From contig JBLHKW010000002.1 in the NCBI GenBank assembly GCA_047618565.1, forward strand, positions 65,156 to 129,155: a DNA stretch of 64,000 bases. The letters are read 5' to 3'. The position numbers and the translations under genes were made by a program. Numbering within the stretch: position 1 is the stretch's first letter; the number at the start of each line of letters is the position of its first letter. This stretch comes from JBLHKW01 sp047618565 (GTDB lineage: Bacteria; Planctomycetota; UBA1135; GCA-002686595). The notes beneath the pieces are model-generated. The model had not been told where the DNA came from, searched no databases, and worked only from the letters and a program-made list of their open reading frames with translations. Of the stretch, positions 16,199-24,057 are shown piece by piece.

Positions 16199-17242
16199 AT
16201 GGAGACGAATAACTCAACCGACGGCGGGCGTTCGTGGACGGCGATCAAGGCCGCCGCGGCGCGTCCGACCGTCTGGATCAGCACCTGGGCCGCGCTCTTC
16301 GCCATGGGCCTCGCGCTAGCCTTGCCCTGGCAGGCCTGGTTCGCCGACAGCACTTCCCATCGGTACGCCATCGATGAGCTGATCGCGTCGCTCACGGCGA
16401 CCTTCCGCGTGGACACGGCGGCGGCGACCGCGCAGCTCGATTCGCAGACCGCGCAATCCGGCGCTGTGATGGCGCTGGCAGCAGTCATGCTGGGAATCTT
16501 CTCGGCGGGTGGCTGGCTGGTCATCTTCCTCGATGGTCGCGATGGCCCGCGACTGCGTCGTTTCCTCGGGGGCGGTGCACGCCACTTCGCACGCTTCTTC
16601 CGTCTCTGGCTGCTCTTGATGCTGCTCCTCGGTGGCTGGTACTGGCTCTTCTACGAGGATCCCTGGGACACGTTCGTGCTGACACGCTGGCTGCGCGTAC
16701 CGGAGTACGATCAGGGTGATCTCTACACGATGGACTCCGAGCTGCACGTGGTCGCCCTGGGCTGGGCGCGCGACCTGCTGTTCGGTCTGGGTTTCGCGTT
16801 TTTCATGGCCTGCGGGACCTATGCGCGCACGCGCATGGCCTATCTGTCACGCTACTCGGCCTTCACAGCCCTGCTCGGCGCCCTCGGCATGATCCTGCGC
16901 CACCCGATTCGTACCTTGCGTCCGCTGATCGCACTGTTCGTGTTCGAGGCCTTGTTCGTGACCCTGGCTTTGGGCTGGTCGGTGCGCGCTATCGGTTGGC
17001 AGCTCGGGCACGGGAACTCCGTGTTCCTGGTCCTGGCCCTGTTCCTGCTCGGCCAGCTGGCCGTTCTGTTACGCGAGCTCGGTCGTGGCGCCAAGTACCA
17101 CGCCGCGTTACACGTCGTGCACGCCATCCGCCCCAGATCGGACGACCCGGAATTGACTTCGATCGGTGGCCCTGGCGGACCCCAGTACCCCATCGACGAG
17201 AACTCCGAGGCCGCGACGGACGGCTTCGGGGCGACGATCTAG
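16199..17242 (+). CDS. conserved-type integral membrane protein of unknown function
   Basis: The 347-residue product (ATG at 16199) has about six membrane segments. The first is at about 28-46 (AALFAMGLALALPWQAWF), others near 80-105, 130-150, 180-205, 225-265 and 270-300. A periplasmic loop follows the first helix and a disordered Pro/Gly/Asp tail ends the protein. No family is recognised. The two-base gap to the peptidase gene implies one operon, so it may help anchor or supply that enzyme; this is inference. Confidence 0.8.
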   Translation: METNNSTDGGRSWTAIKAAAARPTVWISTWAALFAMGLALALPWQAWFADSTSHRYAIDELIASLTATFRVDTAAATAQLDSQTAQSGAVMALAAVMLGIFSAGGWLVIFLDGRDGPRLRRFLGGGARHFARFFRLWLLLMLLLGGWYWLFYEDPWDTFVLTRWLRVPEYDQGDLYTMDSELHVVALGWARDLLFGLGFAFFMACGTYARTRMAYLSRYSAFTALLGALGMILRHPIRTLRPLIALFVFEALFVTLALGWSVRAIGWQLGHGNSVFLVLALFLLGQLAVLLRELGRGAKYHAALHVVHAIRPRSDDPELTSIGGPGGPQYPIDENSEAATDGFGATI

Positions 17243-17254
17243 CCTGGTGGGGGA

Positions 17255-17375
17255 GGAAATACGGAGCCCGGGCAAGGAAATACGGAGCCCGGGCAATCTC
17301 CACCACATGGCCCTAGCCGGCCAGCAAGCGAATGCAACTCTCCGCCATGTGGTGGAGATTGCCCGGGCTCCGTAT
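17255..17375. repeat. perfect 31-bp inverted repeat with 21-bp tandem duplication
   Basis: The 21-base unit GGAAATACGGAGCCCGGGCA plus A occurs twice in tandem (17255-17275, 17276-17296). Bases 17280-17310 are the exact reverse complement of 17345-17375, 31 of 31, with a 34-base loop. The resulting hairpin fills the gap between two convergent genes (stops at 17242 and 17384). It may serve as a bidirectional terminator, but perfect arms and the tandem copy of one arm end look like a palindromic mobile repeat (REP or MITE type). I found no other copy in this window. Confidence 0.85.
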
Positions 17376-17383
17376 CTCCGCTG

Positions 17384-18082
17384 TCAGAGTCGGATCGGCA
17401 GCGATCGACCCAGATCGACCCGGTCTGGTTGGACCAGGGTCGTGTAGGCGAAGGCCTCGACGCCGTTGGCAACGGCGTGTCGCAGCATCCGACCGTACAC
17501 CGGGTCGATGTCGTCGGCGGGTCCGAAGCTCTCCACGTCGTCGCGGGACACGCAGAAGAAGATCACGCCACGGCCGCCGGCCTGGACCACGCCCTCCAGC
17601 TCGACCAGGTGCTTCTGGCCACGCTTGGTGACCGCGTCGGGGAAGGACGCGTGGCCGTCGCGCACCAGGGTCGTGCTCTTGACCTCGACGTAGCAGGCTG
17701 GGCGCCCGTCGTCCTCGAGCAGGATGTCGATGCGGCTGCCCGTTCCATAGCGCACCTCGCGCCGCAGACCAGCGTAGCCCGTGAGTTCGGGGACGGATCC
17801 CGCGCCGATGGCCTCGGCCACGATCTCGTTGGCCAGGGAGGTGTCCACCGTGACCCAGGTGCCATCGATCTCGATCGTCTGGAAGGTGTAGCGCAGCTTG
17901 CGGGCTGGATTCTGGCTGTCGCGCAGGATCGTGCGCGCGCCCTCAGGGGTGCAGCCGAGCAATGTGCCCGTGTTGGGGCAATGGGCGGTGAGGGTCTCGC
18001 CGCCGGGCAGCTCGATGTCCGCCAGGAAGCGCTTGTAGCGCTTGAGCAGGCGTCCCTCGATGATGGGTCGGTCGATCAGCAT
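17384..18082 (-). CDS. sfsA: SfsA-family protein (sugar fermentation stimulation)
   Basis: SfsA proteins have an OB-like N-terminal part and a nuclease-like domain; they were described as regulators of maltose genes in E. coli, and their true role is unsettled. The 232-residue product has the family landmarks: GRLLKRYKRFLADIEL, HCPNTGTLLGC, the DxE-K core in SRIDILLEDDGRPACYVEVKSTTL, FPDAVTKRGQKHLVEL and a C-terminal DDIDPVYGRMLRHAVANGVE. Length is typical. The ATG lacks a clear SD; it is divergent from prfB over 63 bases. Confidence 0.93.
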   Translation of the reverse strand: MLIDRPIIEGRLLKRYKRFLADIELPGGETLTAHCPNTGTLLGCTPEGARTILRDSQNPARKLRYTFQTIEIDGTWVTVDTSLANEIVAEAIGAGSVPELTGYAGLRREVRYGTGSRIDILLEDDGRPACYVEVKSTTLVRDGHASFPDAVTKRGQKHLVELEGVVQAGGRGVIFFCVSRDDVESFGPADDIDPVYGRMLRHAVANGVEAFAYTTLVQPDRVDLGRSLPIRL

Positions 18083-18145
18083 GGGGCAAAAAATACACGA
18101 AGGGCGCAGGCTTCCGGTGGGCGGAGACTAGAATTCGCCGACATC

Positions 18146-19247
18146 ATGAGCCTGCTCAGCGACCACGTTCAAAGCGCCAAAGAATTCCTCAGCCGGCTGG
18201 GTCAGCTGAAGGAGCGTCTTTGACTTCGATCCACTCTGCACGCGCATGGGCGAGATCGAGGAGGCCCAGGCCTCTCCCGACTTCTGGGACAACCAGGAGA
18301 AGAGTCAGAAGCTGATCGCGGAGATGAAGACCGCGCGGGCGGTGATCGATCCCATCCGCGCTGTGGAACAGGGGCTCGAGGACGTCGACCTCTACGCCGA
18401 AATGGCGGAGGAAGAAGGCGAAGGTGAAGCTTTCACAGAGCTCGAGGAACGCCTGGCGACGGTTGCCAAGCAGATCGACAAGCTCGAGTTCCAGGTGATG
18501 CTGGGCGGCCCCAATGACAAGGGCAACGCCTACCTACAGATCAGTGCTGGGGCCGGCGGCGTCGACTCCTGCGATTTCGCGGCGATGCTCATGCGCATGT
18601 ACGTGCGCTGGGCGGAGAATCGCGGCTTCAAGGTCAGCGAGGTCGATCTCGCGGAGGAGCCTGAGGCCGGAATTCGCACCGCTACGCTGTGCATCGAGGG
18701 CCCGTACGCGTTCGGCTATGTGAAGGCCGAGTCGGGCGTTCACAGGCTCGTACGCATCAGCCCATTCGACAGTCAGGCTCGCCGCCATACGGCCTTCGCG
18801 TCCGTCGATGCGTCGCCCGACGTGCCGGACGACATCGACATCGAGCTCAACGAGTCGGATATCAAGGTCGACACCATGCGCGCCGGTGGAGCGGGCGGCC
18901 AGCACGTCAACAAGACCGAGTCGGCGGTTCGCATGACCCACATTCCCACGGGCGTGGTCGTGCGTTGCCAGAACGAGCGTAGTCAGCACAAGAACCGGGC
19001 CATGGCCTTGAAGCTGCTGAAGGCCAAGCTGGTTCAGCTCGAGGAGAGCAAGCGCGACGCGGAGATGGCCAAGCTCTATGGAGAGAAGGGCGAGATCGCG
19101 TGGGGCAACCAGATCCGATCGTACGTGATGAACCCCTATCAGATGGTGAAAGACCATCGCACGAACTTCGAAAAGGGGAACGTGCAGGGCGTACTCGATG
19201 GCGACATCGACGAGTTCATCGAAGCCTATTTGAAGAAGCGTCACTAG
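18146..19247 (+). CDS. prfB: peptide chain release factor 2, with programmed +1 frameshift
   Basis: RF2 ends translation at UAA and UGA. Translation starts at 18146 (MSLLSDHVQSAKEFL), meets TGA at 18221, shifts +1 and continues at GAC 18222, giving 366 residues in all. Family landmarks fall exactly where E. coli RF2 has them: the UGA-reading SPF at 205-207 and the catalytic GGQ at 250-252. The gene is read as 18146-18220 joined to 18222-19247. Its own stop is TAG, which lies inside the left end of a palindromic repeat. A TAGAAT -10-like hexamer ends 11 bases before the ATG, so the leader is very short. Confidence 0.96.
18209..18224 (+). other. prfB programmed frameshift site
   Basis: The site reads AAGGAG-CGT-CTT-TGA-C. 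An internal SD-like AAGGAG lies three bases before the slippery CTT, and the stop TGA is followed by C. This is the classical arrangement in which low RF2 lets the Leu-tRNA slip from CUU to UUU and read on into GAC. The downstream frame (DFDPLCTRMGEIEE) is the standard RF2 continuation. Confidence 0.95.
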
Positions 19248-19421
19248 CAGCCCGTTGAAAAACTCCCTACTCGACTTCGCCCTCTCCGCCGCCGCTGCGT
19301 CGTGCTCGTCGAGCCGTGCTCAGCGGCCCTACAGGGCCGCCTCCGCCGTCTCGACTTCGCACTCCTTGCTGCGACGAAGATGGCTTCGTCTCGCTACGGG
19401 ACTTTTTCAACGGGCTGCTAG
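19244..19421. mobile_element. 178-bp palindromic element with 24-bp terminal inverted repeats (MITE/REP-like)
   Basis: The left end CTAGCAGCCCGTTGAAAAAC-TCCC (19244-19267) and the reverse complement of the right end (19398-19421) agree at 23 of 24 bases. A perfect seven-base stem, GCGGCCC-TACA-GGGCCGC, sits at the exact centre (19323-19340), and the halves are loosely complementary in between. There is no coding capacity for a transposase. The prfB stop TAG is made from bases 2-4 of the left end. I interpret it as a non-autonomous mobile repeat; no second copy is seen in this window. Confidence 0.75.
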
Positions 19422-19490
19422 GCATGGGTTGGCGGGTGGCCTCGCCTTCGCTGCTGGTGATGCGATGATCACGAATCACGGAGTCCAGGC

Positions 19491-19892
19491 ATGACGGATC
19501 GACAAGCACACCCCCATTTCGACGACGGTGGCACGCTGCACTGGCACACGAGCTTCGCGGAAGCGCGCGCCCAGGCCGAACGGGAGGGAAAGCGGATCTT
19601 CATAGAGTTCGGTCGCGAACTCTGAGGCCAGTGTCGCTCCCTCGTGCAGGGAGTCATTCCACGCCCGGACGTCGCACCTCTCTTGCAGGAGCACTTCGTG
19701 GCCCTGGCCTCTGACGCGGACGACGCGGAGGAGACGGTGCTGGCGCTGGCCAGCCAGCTCGAGGACGCCATGATGTTGCCGTTCGTGCTGTTTGCCGACG
19801 CGGATGGTGCACTCCTTGACGGCTATTCGGGGGTGGTCACGCCGCCCTACCTGATCAAGACCCTGAAGAAGCTGATAGGTGATCCGGCGTGA
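19491..19892 (+). CDS. thioredoxin-like selenoprotein candidate, UGQC motif, in-frame TGA
   Basis: An ATG at 19491 with GGAG seven bases upstream opens a frame that has one in-frame TGA, codon 45 (19623-19625), and ends at 19892: 133 residues if TGA is read. Around it the protein reads KRIFIEFGREL-U-GQCRSLVQG, so the TGA stands where a thioredoxin-fold protein has the first Cys of CxxC. After it come ALASDADDAEE and MLPFVLFADADGALLDGYSG, a normal thioredoxin-like second half with cis-Pro. A SECIS-like hairpin follows the TGA. The stop overlaps the start of a second thioredoxin-type gene. I infer selenocysteine; a recent nonsense mutation or sequencing error is the alternative. No sel genes are in the window. 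Confidence 0.75.
19623..19654 (+). other. bacterial SECIS-like hairpin following the TGA
   Basis: CTCCCT (19637-19642) pairs perfectly with AGGGAG (19648-19653), with a possible extra G-T pair at 19636/19654. The five-base apical loop is CGTGC, with G at its second position. The loop begins 17 bases after the TGA. As I recall the bacterial SECIS model, it needs a G in the first two loop positions, a stem of at least four pairs and a loop roughly 16-37 bases from the UGA; all three hold. Binding by SelB is inferred. Confidence 0.7.
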
Positions 19893-22138
19893 ACGTTCCG
19901 AAGTTCATGGCGTTGCACTCGTTCCTGATCGTGGCGCTGTGCGCCTCCGCATCGATCCACGCTGGGCCGAGCGAGGGACAGAGCCGCAAGCCGCTGCCGA
20001 CGGCCGAGGAGATCGCCCAGCTACCGGCTGATGGCGGCCCCGAGTTCAACCGCCTCGTACACGAGGCCAGTCCGTACCTGCGGCAACACGCGCGTAACCC
20101 CGTGGACTGGTTTCCCTGGGGAGATGAGGCCTTCGCGCTGGCGGCGAAGCTGAGCAAGCCCGTCTTCCTGTCCATCGGATACTCGACCTGTCACTGGTGC
20201 CACGTGATGGAGCACGAGAGTTTCGAGGACGAAGCCGTCGCCGCGCTCATGAACGAGCACTTCGTCTGCATCAAGGTCGATCGTGAAGAGCGGCCCGACA
20301 TCGATGATGTCTACATGACGGTCACGCAGCAGACCACGGGCCGTGGTGGCTGGCCGATGACGGTCATCATGACTCCGGACAAGAAGCCGTTCTTTGCGGG
20401 AACCTACTTCCCCAAGAACGGTGCCGGCGGGCGGCCGGGCATGATGGAGCTCTTGCCACAGATCTCGAGCGCCTGGACGGACCAGCGCGAGAACGTGGTC
20501 GAACACGCCGACAAGCTCGTGGCCAGCTTGCAGAGCGCCACGCAAGGCACGCCCGGAAAAGCACTCGAGTCGAGCCTGCTCGAGCGCGCCTACAAGAACC
20601 TGAACACGCGTTACGACAACGCTCGCGGTGGATTCAACACGGCGCCCAAGTTTCCGGTGCCCCACAACCTGCGTTTCCTGATGCGCTACCACGCGCGCCA
20701 GGGTGCGGACTCCAGCCTGGCGCTCGACATGGTCGAGCGCACCCTGCGCGAGATGCGCAACGGCGGCATCTGGGATCATGTGGGCTTTGGCTTCCACCGC
20801 TACTCGACGGACCGCCAGTGGCTGGTCCCGCACTTCGAGAAGATGCTCTACGACCAGGCGCTACTATCGGCGGCCTATATCGAAGGCTGGCAGGTCACGG
20901 GCAAGGCCGAGTACCGGCAGACGGCGTGCGAGATCTTCGAGTACGTGCTGCGCGACCTCTCGGCGCCCGGTGGGGGCTTTTTCTCGGCCGAGGATGCGGA
21001 TAGCGAGGGCGAGGAGGGCCTGTTCTACTTCTGGAACGCCAACGAGCTGATCGGAATCCTGGGCAAGGAGGACGGCGACTTCGCGATCAACCTGTGGGGT
21101 GTGAAGCGCGAGGGAAACTTCGCGGAGGAGCGCTCGGGGCGCCGTACGGGCCACAACATCCTGCACTTCCCGAGTGTCGGTCGCGCTCTCGATGACGCCA
21201 AGAGTATCCCGCAGGGCGCGCTGGCCGAACGGATCGAGGGCATCCGAAAGCGCCTCTTCGATGTGCGCGAGCGACGAGTGCATCCGTTCAAGGACGACAA
21301 GATCCTGACGGACTGGAATGGCCTGATGATCGCAGCCCTCGCAAAGGGTGGCGCGGCCTTTTCCGAACCCCGTTACACGGAGGCCGCGCGCCGTGCGGCG
21401 GATTACATGCTGGGCACCTTGACCGATGACGAGGGCCGGTTGTTCAAGCGCGCGCGCGGTGCCCAGGTCTCCTTGCCCGGCATGCTCGAGGACTACGCAT
21501 TCGCGACCTGGGGCCTGCTCAACCTGTACGAGGCGACCTTCGACGTGACCTACCTGCGCGCCGGCATCGCCTACACGGATCTGGCCATAGCGCACTTCTG
21601 GGACGCAGAGCGCGGCGGCTTCTTCATGGCTCCGGACGACGGCGAGGAGCTGATCGTGCGCGCGAAGGATGCCTACGATGGCGCGATCCCATCCGGCAAC
21701 TCGGTCGCCGCCCTCAATCTGGTCCGCATCTCGCGCTTCACCGGCGACGAGAAGTACCTGGAGCTGGCTGGCGAGACCATGAGCGCCTTCGCTGGGGCAG
21801 CGCGCCGTGATCCTGCGTCGATGACCCAGATGATGCTGGCCCTGAACTATCAGCAGGGGCCGTCGTTCGAGGTCGTCATCGCAGGCACTCCGGGTGCCGA
21901 GGACACCGAGGCCATGCTGGCGAAACTGCGCCAGTCGTTCCTGCCCAATGCCGTCGTGGTCTTGCGGCCGACGGACGAGGAGGAGCCGGCCATATGCGAG
22001 ATCGCCGGATACACGCTCTACCAGACGGCGCGCGGCGGAAAGGCGACGGCCTACGTGTGCCAGGACTTCGCGTGCGCCGCACCCGTGACCGATGCCGCGA
22101 GCATGTCGAAGCTGATGGCGCCGATCGAGTCCGAGTGA
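19889..22138 (+). CDS. DUF255/YyaL-type thioredoxin-domain protein, exported
   Basis: Members of this family (YyaL in Bacillus, SPATA20 in animals) join an N-terminal thioredoxin-like DUF255 domain to an alpha/alpha toroid like glycosidases and N-acylglucosamine epimerases; the substrate is unknown. The 749-residue product begins with GTG overlapping the preceding stop and has a signal peptide (FMALHSFLIVALCASASIHA). LVHEASPYLRQHARNPVDW and the redox CHWCH (Cys 101 and 104) in STCHWCHVMEHESF are family hallmarks. GGWPMTVIMTPDKKPF and GTYFP follow. Coupled translation links it to the selenoprotein candidate. Confidence 0.92.
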   Translation: MNVPKFMALHSFLIVALCASASIHAGPSEGQSRKPLPTAEEIAQLPADGGPEFNRLVHEASPYLRQHARNPVDWFPWGDEAFALAAKLSKPVFLSIGYSTCHWCHVMEHESFEDEAVAALMNEHFVCIKVDREERPDIDDVYMTVTQQTTGRGGWPMTVIMTPDKKPFFAGTYFPKNGAGGRPGMMELLPQISSAWTDQRENVVEHADKLVASLQSATQGTPGKALESSLLERAYKNLNTRYDNARGGFNTAPKFPVPHNLRFLMRYHARQGADSSLALDMVERTLREMRNGGIWDHVGFGFHRYSTDRQWLVPHFEKMLYDQALLSAAYIEGWQVTGKAEYRQTACEIFEYVLRDLSAPGGGFFSAEDADSEGEEGLFYFWNANELIGILGKEDGDFAINLWGVKREGNFAEERSGRRTGHNILHFPSVGRALDDAKSIPQGALAERIEGIRKRLFDVRERRVHPFKDDKILTDWNGLMIAALAKGGAAFSEPRYTEAARRAADYMLGTLTDDEGRLFKRARGAQVSLPGMLEDYAFATWGLLNLYEATFDVTYLRAGIAYTDLAIAHFWDAERGGFFMAPDDGEELIVRAKDAYDGAIPSGNSVAALNLVRISRFTGDEKYLELAGETMSAFAGAARRDPASMTQMMLALNYQQGPSFEVVIAGTPGAEDTEAMLAKLRQSFLPNAVVVLRPTDEEEPAICEIAGYTLYQTARGGKATAYVCQDFACAAPVTDAASMSKLMAPIESE

Positions 22139-22148
22139 CCGGGAAGAA

Positions 22149-22174
22149 CCCGGACCTTCCAGCAAGCGTCCGGG
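22149..22174. terminator. hairpin after the DUF255 gene, possible terminator
   Basis: CCCGGAC (22149-22155) and GTCCGGG (22168-22174) form a perfect seven-base stem with a 12-base loop, beginning ten bases after the stop of the preceding gene. No T-run follows directly. Position suggests termination of the two-gene thioredoxin operon. The rest of the gap up to 22363 holds no recognisable gene. Confidence 0.4.
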
Positions 22175-22363
22175 CGTTCAGAAAACCCTGTTCGGTTGTA
22201 GGGATCTCGCGGTCGCGCAGCACGTAGCGCGCGCCGATGCTCCCTTGCAGGGACGTTTGGAGCCCGTCGCCACACCGGGTCACGGGAGCACTTGGGTAGC
22301 TCTTTACGACGAGCTCACCCCATACCACTTGCAACCCGGTGCGCCCGCGGCGAGGCTCAAGGG

Positions 22364-23989
22364 ATGATGCTTGCCCTATTGCTGATGCTGCCCACCGTTC
22401 AGGCTCCCGGTCAGGCCGATGCCCCGCACACCGCAGGTCTCGAAGCTCTCTTCGCCGAATGGCGTGCCTTCGAGCATGCACCGCTACTCGACGGCGCGCC
22501 GGACTACACGGCAGCGCGCATGTCTGCCGCCGCCGACGAGCTTCGCACGTATCAGCAGCGTCTGAATGCCATCGACCGCTCGGGCTGGTCCATCGAGGAG
22601 CGCGCGGACTGGCATATCGTTCGCGCAGAGATGAACGGGTTCGACTTCAACCAGCGTGTGCTGCGTCCGTGGGCTCGGGATCCGGCCTTCTACCAGACCA
22701 TCTGGCCCTACCAGAGCGACACGCCGGCCCATGAGGGACCGACGCACCATGGCTTGCTAGAACTCTGGACCTATGAGTTTCCGCTTTCCTCCGAGGCCGA
22801 CCAGCGCCTCGTCGCACAGCTGCTCATCATTCCGCCCCTGCTGGAGCAGGCCAGTCGCAACCTCGTGGGGAACGCGCGCGAGCTGTGGGCCGCGGGCATC
22901 CACAACATGAGCAGGCAGGGGACTGACCTCGAGCAGCTGGGCGAGACCGTGGGCGACGGCGCGAGCGACGAGCTGAAGAGCGCCATCGGAGCGGCGGGTG
23001 AAGCGACCCGGGGCTTCGTCCGCTGGCTGGAAGCTCAGGCCCCGTCGAAGACCGGTCCATCCGGCATCGGCAAGCAACACTACACCTGGTACCAGCAGAA
23101 CGTGCACCTGCTCCCGATGACATGGGAGGACGAGGTGCGTCTGCTCGAGCGCGAGCTGGACCGCGCCTGGGCCTCGTTGCGACTGGAGGAACAACGCAAC
23201 AAGGACCTGCCTGCGCTGGTGCCGGTGGCAAATCCGGAGGAGTACGACCGCCGCGCCGACGCCGCTGCCACGCACCTCATGGCCTTCCTGCGTGACAAGG
23301 ACGTGTTGTCCGTGAAGCCCAACATGGAGCCCGCCCTGCGTGAGCATCTGGGCGGTTTCGTTCCGGAGGCGCAGCGCAACTTCTTCTGGATCGGAGCCCA
23401 TCTCGATCCGACGCCATTGTTCACCCACTTCTACCACTGGTGGGACCAGGCACAGATCCGAGATGAACCCCACGAGAGTCCGATCCGGCGTGGACCGCTG
23501 CTCTACAACATCTTCGACAACCGCAGCGAGGGTGTCGCGACCGGCGTCGAGGAGATGTTCCTCCACGCGGGGCTCTACGACGAGAACCCGCGCGGTCGCG
23601 AGATCGTATGGATCATGCTGGCACAACGCGCGGCACGTGGACTGGGATCACTCCACGCACACGCGAACGAGATGACCATGACAGAGGCCGGTTCAGTGCA
23701 TGTCGAGTGGACGCCGCGCGGATGGATGGCGACCGAGCCCGAGCTGCTGCAGTTCGAACAGCACCTGTACATGCGCCAGCCGGGATACGGCACGTCCTAC
23801 ATCACCGGCAAGTACATGCTCGAGCGACTGCTGGCTCACGTCAGCAAGCAGTCCGAGGAGCGCGGCGAGGAGCTCGTCCTGTCGGAGTTCTTCGCCGACC
23901 TGAACGACGCCGGCTGCATTCCCATGTCACTGATCCGCTGGCAGATGACCGGCTTCGACGACGAGATCCAGGCGTTACTCGGGAAATGA
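22364..23989 (+). CDS. DUF885-family protein, probably exported
   Basis: DUF885 proteins are thought to be distant metallopeptidase-like hydrolases; substrates are mostly unknown. The ATG at 22364 gives 541 residues with a short signal peptide (MMLALLLMLPTVQAPG) and a GAGG eight bases upstream; an earlier in-frame start would destroy that signal. Family-like segments include WHIVRAEMNGFDFNQRVLRP and FWIGAHLDPTPLFTHFYHW, then TGVEEMFLHAGLYDENPRG, the counterpart of the usual EGWALYAE region, followed by YMRQPGYGTSYITGK. The product is expected outside the cytoplasm. Confidence 0.85.
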   Translation: MMLALLLMLPTVQAPGQADAPHTAGLEALFAEWRAFEHAPLLDGAPDYTAARMSAAADELRTYQQRLNAIDRSGWSIEERADWHIVRAEMNGFDFNQRVLRPWARDPAFYQTIWPYQSDTPAHEGPTHHGLLELWTYEFPLSSEADQRLVAQLLIIPPLLEQASRNLVGNARELWAAGIHNMSRQGTDLEQLGETVGDGASDELKSAIGAAGEATRGFVRWLEAQAPSKTGPSGIGKQHYTWYQQNVHLLPMTWEDEVRLLERELDRAWASLRLEEQRNKDLPALVPVANPEEYDRRADAAATHLMAFLRDKDVLSVKPNMEPALREHLGGFVPEAQRNFFWIGAHLDPTPLFTHFYHWWDQAQIRDEPHESPIRRGPLLYNIFDNRSEGVATGVEEMFLHAGLYDENPRGREIVWIMLAQRAARGLGSLHAHANEMTMTEAGSVHVEWTPRGWMATEPELLQFEQHLYMRQPGYGTSYITGKYMLERLLAHVSKQSEERGEELVLSEFFADLNDAGCIPMSLIRWQMTGFDDEIQALLGK

Positions 23990-24057
23990 CCATGGGGCCC
24001 ACGGGGGGCTTTCAAGCGGTAGGATGGGGGCCAACACCCTATTGGAGGAGACCGCCC

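Noticed and set aside
19644..19892. Separate short gene starting at GTG 19644
   Set aside because: This start lies in the loop of the SECIS-like hairpin and would remove the redox motif. The frame joins directly through the TGA to an upstream start with a good ribosome-binding site.
20864..22165. 433-codon open frame on the minus strand opposite the DUF255 gene
   Set aside because: It lies fully under a well-supported gene with a recognised family, has no ribosome-binding site, and its product is Arg/Gly/Ala-rich without any domain. It is a shadow of GC-rich coding sequence.
22757..23626. 289-codon minus-strand frame opposite the DUF885 gene
   Set aside because: No start signal and no family resemblance; the plus-strand protein is coherent throughout.
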